Shown: piece after piece, positions 17,167-26,339 of the stretch
Layout of the letters: each line of letters begins with the position of its first letter
How positions within the stretch are numbered: position 1 is the first letter of the stretch
Assembly (NCBI GenBank): GCA_002418835.1
Contig: DIEX01000032.1
Coordinates: forward strand, 182,427 to 246,426
Direction: 5' to 3'
From: Spirochaetia bacterium UBA5763
Lineage (GTDB): Bacteria; Spirochaetota; UBA4802; UBA5550
Length of the DNA: 64,000 nt
Translations under genes and position numbers: made by a program
Notes under the pieces: model-generated
What the model saw: only the letters and a program-made list of their open reading frames with translations
Database searches by the model: none
Told to the model about the DNA's origin: nothing

Positions 17167-18731
17167 TGATAGAGCATGTTGCCGGAATACCGAAGGAGAG
17201 GATTCTTATACTGGACTTCGGTTCACAGTACACACAGCTTATTGCAAGACGTATTCGTGAATTGAATGTCTATGCTGAAATAATCCCTTTTCATCATCCG
17301 GTTGAAGATATTGTCAGAGAAAAACCTTCAGCGATTATTCTGTCAGGGGGCCCGGCTTCATTTTATGAAAAAGGATCTCCGAAAATTTCTGATGAAATTT
17401 TTAAATTAGGAGTTCCGGTACTCGGAATATGCTACGGGCTTTACGTTGTTGTTAATGCATACAAAGGTGAAAGCGGCGGGGCGGCTTCCCGTGAATACGG
17501 CAGGGCAGTTATAAATATAAAAGGGAAGTCGGAACTTCTTAAGGGGCTTGGAAAGAAGGAGCAGGTCTGGATGAGCCATGGCGACAAGGTTCTGAAAATG
17601 CCTGAAGGTTTCAGTGTAACAGCTTCATCCGAAAATGCGGAAATTGCAGCCATTGAAAATCCGTCTAAAAGGGTATACGGCGTGCAGTTCCATCCGGAAG
17701 TTTATCATACGACAAATGGAATAAAGGTTCTTAAAAATTTTCTGTTTAATATATGTAAATTGAAGGCCACCTGGGATATGGGGTCTTTTATAGATATATC
17801 CGTTGAATCTATTCGGAAAGAGGTTGGTGACGGCACAGTTTTACTCGGCCTTTCCGGCGGAGTGGATTCGACTGTTACAGCAATGCTTCTTCAGAAGGCA
17901 ATAGGGGAGAGACTCTATTGTGTGTTCGTCAATAATGGTGTGCTCCGTAAAGATGAAGAGAAGCAGGTTGTTGAAAGATTTCAGAAATACATGAAACTGA
18001 ATCTTATATATGTAGATGCTTCAAAGAGGTTTCTCACTAAGCTTAAGGGTGTGGAAGATCCTGAGAAGAAACGCAGAATTATCGGGAAGGAATTCATCTC
18101 TGTTTTCATGGATGAGGCAAAGAAGATCGGTAAATTTGATTTTCTGGCACAGGGAACATTGTATCCCGATGTTATTGAATCTGTTTCCACCAAAGGTCCT
18201 TCTGATACGATCAAGAGCCATCATAACAGGGTTCCTGAAGTGCTGAAGCTTATTAAATCAGGTAAAGTTATTGAGCCTCTCAAAGAGCTTTTCAAGGATG
18301 AGGTACGTGAACTTGGTTTAAAACTCGGTTTACAGGAGGAACTTGTTCATAGACACCCGTTCCCGGGTCCCGGGCTTGCAATAAGGATTATCGGTGAGGT
18401 AACTCCTGAGAGGATAAAGATACTCCAGCATGCAGATGATATTATTGTGCAGGAGATCAAGGATGCCGGGCTCTACAGAAAACTCTGGCAGATATTCGGG
18501 GTTTTTCTCCCTGTGAAATCCGTGGGAGTTATGGGTGACAACAGGACTTATGAAAATGTTATAGCAGTACGTGGAGTTACGTCTGTGGATGCCATGACTG
18601 CTGACTGGGCTTATCTCCCGGAGGCTCTGCTGAGAAAAATTTCAAACAGGATTATTAATGAAGTTAAGGGAGTCAACCGTGTTGTTTACGATATCTCTTC
18701 AAAGCCCCCTTCAACAATTGAGTGGGAATAA
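17166..18731 (+). CDS. guaA: GMP synthase (glutamine-hydrolysing)
   Basis: GuaA makes GMP from XMP, ATP and glutamine. The N-terminal class I glutaminase has nucleophile C89 in GICYG, and H176 and E178 in QFHPEV. The ATP-pyrophosphatase domain has the PP-loop SGGVDST near residues 230-236. The C-terminal dimerisation domain contains RHPFPGPGLAIRIIGE and ends in SKPPSTIEWE, as in all GuaA proteins. At 521 residues the length is right. One oddity is GICYGLY where the family usually has GxCYGMQ, so the Gln after the nucleophile elbow is Tyr. It is coupled to purE. Confidence 0.95.
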   Translation: MIEHVAGIPKERILILDFGSQYTQLIARRIRELNVYAEIIPFHHPVEDIVREKPSAIILSGGPASFYEKGSPKISDEIFKLGVPVLGICYGLYVVVNAYKGESGGAASREYGRAVINIKGKSELLKGLGKKEQVWMSHGDKVLKMPEGFSVTASSENAEIAAIENPSKRVYGVQFHPEVYHTTNGIKVLKNFLFNICKLKATWDMGSFIDISVESIRKEVGDGTVLLGLSGGVDSTVTAMLLQKAIGERLYCVFVNNGVLRKDEEKQVVERFQKYMKLNLIYVDASKRFLTKLKGVEDPEKKRRIIGKEFISVFMDEAKKIGKFDFLAQGTLYPDVIESVSTKGPSDTIKSHHNRVPEVLKLIKSGKVIEPLKELFKDEVRELGLKLGLQEELVHRHPFPGPGLAIRIIGEVTPERIKILQHADDIIVQEIKDAGLYRKLWQIFGVFLPVKSVGVMGDNRTYENVIAVRGVTSVDAMTADWAYLPEALLRKISNRIINEVKGVNRVVYDISSKPPSTIEWE

Positions 18732-18736
18732 AGAAC

Positions 18737-18767
18737 AAAAAATCCTGCTGATACAGCAGGATTTTTT
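18737..18767. terminator. Bidirectional rho-independent terminator
   Basis: AAAAAATCCTGCTG and CAGCAGGATTTTTT flank a 3-nt loop between the convergent guaA and manC genes; the stem is perfect with A and T tracts on both sides. Confidence 0.92.
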
Positions 18768-18805
18768 ATCATCACTAAAGATCATGAAATAAGATAGTAT
18801 AGCAG

Positions 18806-19870
18806 TTATTTTTTCCTCACAATATCAACCACAGCCCGTACATCCTGCGAAGATTCTTTATCTATTACAAGTATATCATTTCCTGACTGTACAACCACGA
18901 TATTAGATGCACCCACAACAGCTATTCTCATCCCTTCACTGAATACAGTACAGTTTTCACTTTTAACAAAAATTGAATTATCAGGTGACTGTGTCCTGTT
19001 GCCTGATGAATCAGCGTCAAGAATGTCGTCAGCCGCTTTCCAGCTACCAAGGTCCGCCCAGCCGAATTCGGCAGGTATAACCATGCGGTTGTCTGCATTT
19101 TCAAGGATCCCGTAATCTATAGATATCGATTCAATGGAACTGAATATCTGAGCTTTAAGTTTTTTTATATCATCAGATGTTGATGATATCTTCGTGTGGT
19201 CCATATCCATAAGCGGCTTAAATGCTTCAAAGTGCGCGGGCATCAACTCGCGGAATTTACTCATGATTACAGATGTTTTCCACACAAAGATTCCGCTGTT
19301 CCAGAAGTAGTTCCCGGATGCCACATATTTTTTCGCAGTTTCAAGATTCGGTTTCTCTACGAATTTATCAACAGGGATCTCATTCCCCTCTGCTCCATCA
19401 ACCCCTTTTATATAGCCGTAACCGGTTTCAGGATAATCCGGCGTCACTCCTATTGTTACAAGTGAGCCGCTCTCTGCAAGATCCACCCCTTTTTTCAGCA
19501 CATCTGCAAAAGCCTGGTTGTTTCTGATAAAATGATCCGCAGGGAGCACTATCATGATCGATTCAGGATATTTTTTCTGGAGAAAAGATGCTGCATATAA
19601 TACGGCTGCTGCAGTATTTTTCGGCATAGGTTCTGAGAGTATTGTACCTTTCAAACCGGTTTTTGCGATTTCATCAATTGAAAGGTTTTCGTATTTCTCC
19701 GCTCCAACTATAACAACTTCTTCGGGAGAAACAGGCTTCAGCCTGTTGATGGTCTCCTCAAGAAGTGTTCCGTGTCCTGACATGTTGTGGAACTGTTTTG
19801 GTTTATCTTCGTTACTCATGGGCCAGAGCCTTGTTCCTGCTCCCCCAGCCATTATTACAGGTATTATCAT
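18806..19870 (-). CDS. manC: Mannose-1-phosphate guanylyltransferase
   Basis: The enzyme makes GDP-mannose from GTP and mannose-1-phosphate for glycan synthesis. The 354-residue length matches the single-domain form without a fused isomerase. The nucleotidyltransferase signature MAGGAGTRLWPMSNEDKPKQF starts at residue 8, LPADHFI follows near 110, and VDKFVEKPN near 165. A left-handed beta-helix tail is present (FVKSENCTVFSEGMRIAVVG). It overlaps the upstream LEA-like gene by 4 nt (ATGA). No other GDP-mannose gene is beside it. Confidence 0.9.
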   Translation of the reverse strand: MIIPVIMAGGAGTRLWPMSNEDKPKQFHNMSGHGTLLEETINRLKPVSPEEVVIVGAEKYENLSIDEIAKTGLKGTILSEPMPKNTAAAVLYAASFLQKKYPESIMIVLPADHFIRNNQAFADVLKKGVDLAESGSLVTIGVTPDYPETGYGYIKGVDGAEGNEIPVDKFVEKPNLETAKKYVASGNYFWNSGIFVWKTSVIMSKFRELMPAHFEAFKPLMDMDHTKISSTSDDIKKLKAQIFSSIESISIDYGILENADNRMVIPAEFGWADLGSWKAADDILDADSSGNRTQSPDNSIFVKSENCTVFSEGMRIAVVGASNIVVVQSGNDILVIDKESSQDVRAVVDIVRKK

Positions 19871-20871
19871 TTTAAACTGAATACTCCTTTTTCATTGAAA
19901 TTCAGCTTCAGGGCATCTTTTTTAATTTTATCAGGGAATTTTACCAGTGAATGGCCTGTGAGGGTATAATTACCTTTCCCTTCATTGAAGGCATTAAGAA
20001 TTGCTTTACCAAGAGCTTTTGAGCTGAATTCATTATTCACGCCGAGTGTATACTCGCCGTCTTTGTTCTGTATATCCTTTGTAAAACCGTCAACCAGTTT
20101 ACTTGCGTTTACATTAAAGTTATAGTTAAGATCTTTAAAGAGAAGCTGTGCTTTTGTTTTGTTTTTCATAACTATGTCAAAGTTTACTTTTAATTTAAGG
20201 TCGAGGTCTGAAGGGTCAATTACCTTTGAAGGGTTTTTACCGTCTATTATTGCGCCGAACATATTTGTAATGGCATCTGCATTGAGGTTTTTCTTTGCTG
20301 ATTTTTTTATTGCAGCTTCTATGTCAGCTTTTGTTGGTTTAATTACATTAAAATTTGCGATATTGATTTCCGGTTTAATTGTGGGGACATCTTTTTTCAG
20401 CTTAAACTTAAATGTCACATCTTTTGCAACTTTATGTACTGTTTTTGGGAGAGGGAGAACAATAACCATATCAATTACACATTCAAGAGAATCTTTTTTC
20501 TGGTAATCCTTTACAATTTTTGCCATGTCAGCATATTTAAGATTTACAAAAACTCTGGTTGTCTCTTTTCCCCTGGCTTTTATCTTCAGCTTATCTGTGG
20601 CAGTCTGGAAAAATTGTTTATTCTCTACAAAAAATGCCGCTTTTACAGTGGAGAGCTTAAGTTTTACAGGGTACGGGTTATTAATAGATATATCAAAAAG
20701 AAGAGTTATATCTGTGAGGCTTATTGAATCAATGTCGAAATTTACGATTTCAGCAGTGGGTTTTGGTATTGTATAGCCGCTTATCTGATCGGGAAGTTCA
20801 AAAGCGCTGCTGTTATAGGATGCTAATGGTATTAAGAGCGCGATAATAAGAAAAATGGACAATTTTTTCAT
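19867..20871 (-). CDS. Secreted LEA14/WHy-type domain protein
   Basis: The 334-residue protein has a signal peptide (MKKLSIFLIIALLIPLASYNSSAF). It appears to carry two beta-sandwich units of the LEA14/Water-stress-Hypersensitive-response type. The marker phrase is the NPYPVKLKLSTVKAAFFVEN strand pair after DITLLFDISIN, with a similar half later (FDIVMKNKTKAQLLFKDLNYNFNV). Bacterial members are periplasmic or membrane-tethered and of unclear role. The gene is translationally coupled to manC, which hints at envelope work but does not prove it. Confidence 0.72.
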   Translation of the reverse strand: MKKLSIFLIIALLIPLASYNSSAFELPDQISGYTIPKPTAEIVNFDIDSISLTDITLLFDISINNPYPVKLKLSTVKAAFFVENKQFFQTATDKLKIKARGKETTRVFVNLKYADMAKIVKDYQKKDSLECVIDMVIVLPLPKTVHKVAKDVTFKFKLKKDVPTIKPEINIANFNVIKPTKADIEAAIKKSAKKNLNADAITNMFGAIIDGKNPSKVIDPSDLDLKLKVNFDIVMKNKTKAQLLFKDLNYNFNVNASKLVDGFTKDIQNKDGEYTLGVNNEFSSKALGKAILNAFNEGKGNYTLTGHSLVKFPDKIKKDALKLNFNEKGVFSLK

Positions 20872-21127
20872 GTTTTACCTGTCTGATTATTGGATTTTCT
20901 ATAAAACTGATATAGATATATAATATACCCGGTGATTCTCAAGAAAAATTCGGCGTTTTGTAAATAAAGTTAATTAAATGTTGTATTAATCAAAATTAAT
21001 TCGCAAATGGTCTGAAAATGTCATTAATTTCGTTGACAGTTTAGTGCCTATATATTGTTTTTTAACTTTACTATTGCAATTGAAAAGGAATTGTTATTTT
21101 TTTATAAGTAGATAAGGGGCTTAGGTA

Positions 21128-21568
21128 ATGAAGGACATTCAGAAAACGTATTCTATGAAAGAAGCTGAGATACAGAAAAAATGGTATCTTGTTGATGCAG
21201 AAGGGAAGGTGCTTGGCAGGCTTGCCACAGAGATAGCTACAATCCTCAGGGGTAAAAATAAACCTGAATATACACCTCATCTTGATATGGGTGACAATAT
21301 TATTGTAATTAACGCCGAGAAAATTGTTCTCAGCGGGTCAAAGGGGACTGATAAAGATTATTTCAGCCACTCTCAGTTTCCCGGCGGCGAGAGGTTTACA
21401 AGCATAACAAAACTGATGAAAGAGAAGCCCGAATTTGTTATTGAGCATGCTGTTAAAGGGATGCTTCCTAAGACAAAGATGGGGAAAAAGGTTCTCGGCA
21501 ACCTGAAGATCTATGCAGGGGATAAACATCCTCATGATGCACAGAAACCGGAAATAATCAATCTATAG
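21128..21568 (+). CDS. rplM: 50S ribosomal protein L13
   Basis: L13 is a core protein of the large ribosomal subunit. The 146-residue sequence has the standard KKWYLVDAEGKVLGRLAT opening, the HLDMGDNIIVINAEKI strand and KMGKKVLGNLKIYAGDKHPH near the end. It is followed 26 nt later by rpsI, the conserved bacterial L13-S9 operon. A TTGACA at 21033-21038 could be the -35, but no good -10 is at the right distance. Autoregulation by an L13 leader site is known in some bacteria; I see no matching structure here. Confidence 0.97.
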   Translation: MKDIQKTYSMKEAEIQKKWYLVDAEGKVLGRLATEIATILRGKNKPEYTPHLDMGDNIIVINAEKIVLSGSKGTDKDYFSHSQFPGGERFTSITKLMKEKPEFVIEHAVKGMLPKTKMGKKVLGNLKIYAGDKHPHDAQKPEIINL

Positions 21569-21594
21569 TTTACAGGGATTTAAGGAGATATTAA

Positions 21595-21984
21595 ATGATA
21601 GAAAGGAAGTACGCAACAGGAAGAAGAAAAACCTCGGTTGCAAGGGTATGGCTTAAGCCGGGAAACGGCCAGATTGTTATTAACAAACAGCCTATTAATG
21701 AATATTTCAGAAGGCAGACTCTTGAACTTATAGTAAGGCAGCCTCTTGAGCAGGTTGGTCAGCTTGATAAGTTTGATATTTATGCAAATGTTTGCGGCGG
21801 CGGTTGGTCAGGACAGGCCGGTGCTGTAAGACAGGGAATTGCAAGATGCCTCGTTCTCACTGATGAGAAACTGAAGAAGAACCTCAGGGAAGCAGGTTTC
21901 ATTACAAGGGACGCAAGGAAAGTTGAAAGAAAGAAGCCCGGTCAGAAGAAAGCAAGGAAGAGATTCCAGTTCTCTAAACGTTAA
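21595..21984 (+). CDS. rpsI: 30S ribosomal protein S9
   Basis: S9 sits in the head of the small subunit, and its C-terminal tail reaches the P-site tRNA. The 129-residue protein has the conserved YATGRRKTSVARVWLKPG start, the GGGWSGQAGAVRQGIARCL segment, and the basic tail ending FQFSKR. The tail Lys-Arg is the part that contacts tRNA. AAGGAG precedes the ATG. It is the second gene of the rplM-rpsI operon and ends in a strong terminator. Confidence 0.97.
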   Translation: MIERKYATGRRKTSVARVWLKPGNGQIVINKQPINEYFRRQTLELIVRQPLEQVGQLDKFDIYANVCGGGWSGQAGAVRQGIARCLVLTDEKLKKNLREAGFITRDARKVERKKPGQKKARKRFQFSKR

Positions 21985-22012
21985 TCGGGATACAATATAT
22001 TTTATATGCGGG

Positions 22013-22042
22013 GAAGGATGCCAGAGGCATCCTTCTTTGTTT
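22013..22042 (+). terminator. Rho-independent terminator after rpsI
   Basis: GAAGGATGCC, loop AGA, GGCATCCTTC, then TTTGTTTAT: a perfect 10-bp stem with a U-rich tail. Confidence 0.9.
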
Positions 22043-22165
22043 ATCCCTTATTGTTAAATGAATCACAATATGCTGAATGACAGGATAATTATTAAGGCCT
22101 CTTTTTTATGAAGAGATTATTAAATTATTCAGAAGGGGAGCATGAACCCCCATTTGAAATGAAAG

Positions 22166-22821
22166 TTAGAACTTGATACCAATATATCCGTTTATTGTCT
22201 GTCCAAAAAAGTTTTTTCCGATTTCAATAGTAAGCGGTCCGGACAGTTCTTTATCTTTTGCTCCGTAGAAGGTACGCAGTCCGCCACCGAAAAAAACATC
22301 ATCAGTTTCTGCATAAAGACCGACTTCGAAGATACCCATTTTTCATCTGTTTTTTTGAATTTGCCTGAAATGTCTTCAGTTAACGCATAAGAAGATGCTT
22401 CATATTCAGAGGAGATACATTTGTTATATTGCATCCCTGCGCCGAAAAAGAGGGTTGCATCGTCAGAAAGCAGTACATGGTATCGCGCAATCACAGGTAT
22501 AATAAGAAACTTTTCTTTTATTATTAAATCAAAAGTATCCCAATCAGTTTCGTAGTCGGCATCTATACTGGTGTATGAATGTTTTATTTCTGTGCCGAAA
22601 CCGGCGGAAATAGAGAGTTCATCAAGAATGAAGAATTCACCGTTTATTGCTATATTAGCATCATAACCGACAGCAACTGAATCATCTCTGGATGATTCTA
22701 CATTTGTTAATATACTGTATCCTAAAGCAATTGAAGGATACAGTAAAACATCACCCTCTTTAAAAGCAAAAACCGGTAAAGAGGCAAAAACGATCATAAA
22801 AGACAAAATAATTTTTTTCAT
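22166..22821 (-). pseudogene. Outer-membrane beta-barrel gene interrupted by a one-base frameshift
   Basis: The uninterrupted frame (22192-22821) starts with a signal peptide (MKKIILSFMIVFASLPVFAF) and barrel strands. Beyond residue ~158 (KKTDEKWVSSKSV...) the sequence loses that character. In the neighbouring frame, from a point in the A5 run (T5 at 22339-22343 on plus), the strands resume as MGIFEVGLYAETDD, FFGGGLRTFYG and NGYIGIKF. The last ends in the terminal aromatic residue expected of a barrel, with its stop at 22166. One extra A would restore a protein of about 218 residues. It could be a pseudogene, a slippage-controlled gene, or a sequencing error. Confidence 0.75.
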
Positions 22822-22981
22822 TTAATCCCCGGGAGTTTTATTGATTTGTCATAACTTTTTTAGAGCAGATTATTATAAAAAAATCAATTATTAAATATTA
22901 TTCTGCAGGAAATAATATTTTCAGCTTTTCATAATTATGCTCTGATTTTAAATTAATTGTATGCCCAAACGGTGACTATAG

Positions 22982-23605
22982 ATGCCTATAATCATAAAAC
23001 TGATATTCAATGATAATTCGGTCGCTGCTGAACTTGAGAATGGTGAGACTCTACGGCTGACCTATGATGTTTATTCACAATATAAACTATGCAGCGGCAT
23101 GGATCTTTCCGGCAGCCTCTACATGGAGGTGTATGATGAGTCACGGAAATTTGAATGCAGAAGCAAAGGGCTCTTGTACCTCGGACTGAGGGCGCGATCT
23201 GTTGATGAGATGAAAAAATATCTTAAAAAGAAAAATTTTTCTGACAGGGATATTGATGATACTGTGGAGTACCTGAAAGGGAAGGGGTATCTCAATGATT
23301 ATGAGTTTGCTGTGCTCTATACAAAGGATCGGATGAAATCCGGTAAACGCGGTAAGGATCTGATTGTCCGCGATCTTTACAGAAAGGGTCTTGGCCGTAA
23401 AGAGATTGATAAAGCGATTAAAGAGTGCGGCGCTGATGTTGCAGATGAGGAAGCGGTTTTTCATATGGCACAGAAAAAATATGAGTCAGTTAAGAATAAG
23501 GATAATCCTGCAGTAAAGGTATCTAACTACCTGCGGCAGCGTGGATTTGATTATGATATAATTAAAAAAGTTTTACAGAGGTTGGGTGAGGAGGTTCAGG
23601 AGTGA
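22982..23605 (+). CDS. recX: Regulatory protein RecX
   Basis: RecX binds RecA filaments and limits recombination activity. The 207-residue protein has the family's tandem three-helix pattern: LGLRARSVDEMKKYLKKKNF, VEYLKGKGYLNDYEFAVLY, RDLYRKGLGRKEIDKAIKE and NYLRQRGFDYDIIKKVLQRL. The ~55-residue N-terminal extension is of a type seen in many RecX proteins. No recA is adjacent, although recX often follows it. The stop overlaps the next gene by 4 nt (GTGA). Confidence 0.88.
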   Translation: MPIIIKLIFNDNSVAAELENGETLRLTYDVYSQYKLCSGMDLSGSLYMEVYDESRKFECRSKGLLYLGLRARSVDEMKKYLKKKNFSDRDIDDTVEYLKGKGYLNDYEFAVLYTKDRMKSGKRGKDLIVRDLYRKGLGRKEIDKAIKECGADVADEEAVFHMAQKKYESVKNKDNPAVKVSNYLRQRGFDYDIIKKVLQRLGEEVQE

Positions 23606-24429
23606 GATTCATAAAACTATTGCTGATAGCGGCTTCAATAATATCTTTATCATGCGGAAGAGAGGAACTCGATTCTCTACCGGTATATTTTATATCAGGG
23701 GGACAGGTATACTCAATAGATTTTAATGGTGGAAACCTTAAACGACTGACAAATGATGCAAACACATATGAGTCTGTAAGTTCATCAATGGATGGAGAGG
23801 ATATTCTTCTTTCTGACAGCAGCGGTAAAATGTACGTGATGAATTATAAAGGCGGCACTCCGGTTTATTTCATGGACGGGAGATTTGGAACATACGGGCC
23901 TTCGGGTAATATTTATTTTGCACTTAAGGATGGAACATCACATAATACAATTGCAAGGAGTGATCCATCCGGGAATAATATTACTTCATTAAAATTAATA
24001 GATACGAATGCATATATTATGTCAATTTCAGTTAGTTATGATGAAACAGAGTTAGCAACACATTATCAGCTTTTAGGCCCATCGTATAGTATTAAAATTA
24101 ATTTATTAAATCTTGGAGCCCCAGTGACAAGTTTTAATGGTGGAATTGGTATGTCTTATTCAACTTTAAATAAAGATATTCTTGTTTATAACAGCACATT
24201 TTTAAGAATAACACGGCCGGATACAACTTATTCAGATGTTTATACCTCAACTTACAGCTCATTATCATTAGGAGCATGGTCCCCAGATGTAAGTTTTATA
24301 TTTTTTGCTTATAATGATTCTAATCCTAAAGAGATCAGGCGTATAAAATCTGATGGGACAGAAATGATAACTCTCGGATATTTCAATACAGCCATCAACA
24401 CTTTCTGCGTTCTTGGAAAACCGAGATAA
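23602..24429 (+). CDS. Lipoprotein with TolB/PD40-like beta-propeller repeats
   Basis: The start is a GTG overlapping the recX stop. A short signal peptide ends at a lipobox with Cys18 (SLSC). The 275-residue chain contains propeller-blade motifs such as VYFISGGQVYSIDFNGGNLKRL, EDILLSDSSGKMYVMNYKGG and EIRRIKSDGTEMITLG. These match WD40-like PD40 repeats found in TolB-type periplasmic proteins, with four to five blades by eye. It is probably membrane-anchored in the periplasm or at the surface. Specific function is unknown. Confidence 0.75.
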   Translation: MRFIKLLLIAASIISLSCGREELDSLPVYFISGGQVYSIDFNGGNLKRLTNDANTYESVSSSMDGEDILLSDSSGKMYVMNYKGGTPVYFMDGRFGTYGPSGNIYFALKDGTSHNTIARSDPSGNNITSLKLIDTNAYIMSISVSYDETELATHYQLLGPSYSIKINLLNLGAPVTSFNGGIGMSYSTLNKDILVYNSTFLRITRPDTTYSDVYTSTYSSLSLGAWSPDVSFIFFAYNDSNPKEIRRIKSDGTEMITLGYFNTAINTFCVLGKPR

Positions 24430-24435
24430 TTTTTG

Positions 24436-25638
24436 TCAGTAAATCTTCTCTATCCTGTACCCTCCGGCTGTGAGCGCCTCAGTGATCTCACTGATATGTT
24501 CGTGGCCGTTTGCTTCTATTGTAACTTCAAGATGAACTCTGTGGAGCCTGTCGAGGCTTTTGAACTGGTTGTGGTCAAGCTTAACCACATTGGCATTTTT
24601 CTTTGCAAGTATCCGTGCCACCTCAAGGAGCTGCCCCGGCTTGTCAGGAAGCTCAACTGAAAAGCAGAATATCCTGCCGCGGTTAACAAGCCCCTGGTCT
24701 ATCATTGCTGATATTGTGAGAACATCTATATTCCCGCCGCTTACAACAGAGACAACCTTCTGCGGATCTCCCCCTAATTTTTTCAGTGCCGCGAGTGAGA
24801 GTATACCAGCGTTCTCTGCCACAAGTTTATGCTTTTCAAGGAGCATGAGGAAGAACTCCATCAGCTCGTAATCTGATACGGTGATTATATCATCTACATA
24901 TTTTTTTATTATTTCGTAGGTGATATCCCCGGCACGGCGGACAGCTACACCATCTGCAATTGTCTGTACGCGTGGGAGTTCGCAGATACATCCCTGTTCT
25001 ATGCAGTGCTTAAGCGTGGGGGCCCCTTCAGGCTCAACTCCTATAACTTTAATTGTTGGATTTATTGTTTTAGCGGCAATGGCTATACCTGACACAAGAC
25101 CGCCACCTCCAACAGGAACAAGGATGCACTGGCAGTCAGGAAGCTCCTTTAATATCTCAAGAGCTATGGTCCCCTGGCCTGCTATGACCTGCTCATCATC
25201 AAAGGGGTGTATGAAACGGAGCCCCTCCTCCTTTTCAATGCGTCGTGCTTCAGCATAAGCTTCATCATATATATCACCAGCAAGAACAACTTTTGCGCCT
25301 ATTTTTCGTGTCCCTTCGGTTTTTATAAGCGGGGTGGTTTTCGGCATAACGATGGTTGCATTAGCATTGAGAAGTTTTGCTGCAAGAGCTACACCCTGTG
25401 CGTGGTTCCCTGCTGATGATGCAATGAGTCCTCTCTCTTTTGTTTCCGCATCAAGAGAGGCGATCATATTGTAAGCGCCGCGTATTTTAAAGGCCCCTGT
25501 GATCTGAAGGTTCTCAGGTTTGATATAGACTTCATGTCCGTACTCCTCGGAAAATGGAGCGGAGTGTATAAGTGGTGTGGGGGTGATTATCCCTTTGAGT
25601 CTCTCTGCGGCAGCCTGTATATCCCTGTAATCAACCAT
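24436..25638 (-). CDS. ilvA: Threonine dehydratase with C-terminal ACT domain
   Basis: The enzyme deaminates threonine to 2-oxobutyrate, a precursor of isoleucine. The PLP lysine is K51 in TGAFKIRGAYN, and the phosphate-binding loop is VPVGGGGLVSG. A single ACT domain occupies about residues 325-400 (VELPDKPGQLLEVARILAKKN), the form seen in the 400-residue TdcB/IlvA class. Citramalate synthase at 45267 could supply 2-oxobutyrate by another route, so this enzyme may be catabolic or redundant. It is convergent with the propeller lipoprotein gene. Confidence 0.9.
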   Translation of the reverse strand: MVDYRDIQAAAERLKGIITPTPLIHSAPFSEEYGHEVYIKPENLQITGAFKIRGAYNMIASLDAETKERGLIASSAGNHAQGVALAAKLLNANATIVMPKTTPLIKTEGTRKIGAKVVLAGDIYDEAYAEARRIEKEEGLRFIHPFDDEQVIAGQGTIALEILKELPDCQCILVPVGGGGLVSGIAIAAKTINPTIKVIGVEPEGAPTLKHCIEQGCICELPRVQTIADGVAVRRAGDITYEIIKKYVDDIITVSDYELMEFFLMLLEKHKLVAENAGILSLAALKKLGGDPQKVVSVVSGGNIDVLTISAMIDQGLVNRGRIFCFSVELPDKPGQLLEVARILAKKNANVVKLDHNQFKSLDRLHRVHLEVTIEANGHEHISEITEALTAGGYRIEKIY

Positions 25639-25706
25639 TGTTTTACCTGTTTATTAATTTAGATCACAGGGATTTCAGTGTAGAAGTTTTGTCAAGGATA
25701 GTTGTT

Positions 25707-26171
25707 TTATTTCATAGCAAAACGTATAATCTCTTCAATATCCGGGACTTCAGGTATGGCATATATGCGTATAAAGCTGACTTTCCCCTCTTCATCAATA
25801 AGGAAGTTTGCACGCCCTGATATACCTGATTTTTGAATGAAGAGATCGTATTTTTTTGCAACGTCGCCATGGGGCCAGAAATCTGCAAGGAGATCGGTTT
25901 TTGTGATCTTCATGTAATCAGCCCACTCCTTTTTGCATGGCTGGCTGTCCACGCTTATTCCGAGAGCTATTATATTAAGCCTTTTAAGTTCATCATTTTT
26001 GGCCTCAAGGGTTCTCATCTGTATGTCACAGATGCGCGTCCATGCAAGGGGGTGAAAGGAGAGGAGAACTTTGTTCCCCTGCAGCGCTTTAAGATTTACA
26101 TCAACCTTGTTCTGATTCTGAAGTGTAAAATCGGGTGCAGTATCACCAATCTTAAGAAGTCTTTCCTCCAT
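25707..26171 (-). CDS. Peroxiredoxin (AhpC/TSA family)
   Basis: The 154-residue thiol peroxidase has an APDFTLQNQN opening and a peroxidatic motif, PLAWTRICDIQM, at P41-T45-C48. The usual PxxxTxxC spacing is conserved. A later Arg in SGISGRANFLIDEEGKV fits the active-site Arg. I see no second Cys in the position for an intramolecular resolving Cys close to the first; the Cys in SQPCKKEW (about residue 79) could serve. It is cytosolic and monocistronic. GGGAGG precedes the ATG. Confidence 0.88.
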   Translation of the reverse strand: MEERLLKIGDTAPDFTLQNQNKVDVNLKALQGNKVLLSFHPLAWTRICDIQMRTLEAKNDELKRLNIIALGISVDSQPCKKEWADYMKITKTDLLADFWPHGDVAKKYDLFIQKSGISGRANFLIDEEGKVSFIRIYAIPEVPDIEEIIRFAMK

Positions 26172-26339
26172 GATCCCTCCCGTTTTTTTAAAGAGTTGCT
26201 TGCTGAATCCATTCTAAAATTCTTACAGAATCCGACAGTTTTTAAATCGGTTTCGCTATCAGTTTTCTGCAAAAAAAAGTTTAATGCAACAGGTCTGATA
26301 TATATAATAGCTGAATGAGGCGGGAGAATCAATTAAAAT

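Noticed and set aside
21033..21060. Promoter for rplM from TTGACA
   Set aside because: Good -35 but no acceptable -10 at 15-19 nt; not listed as a feature.
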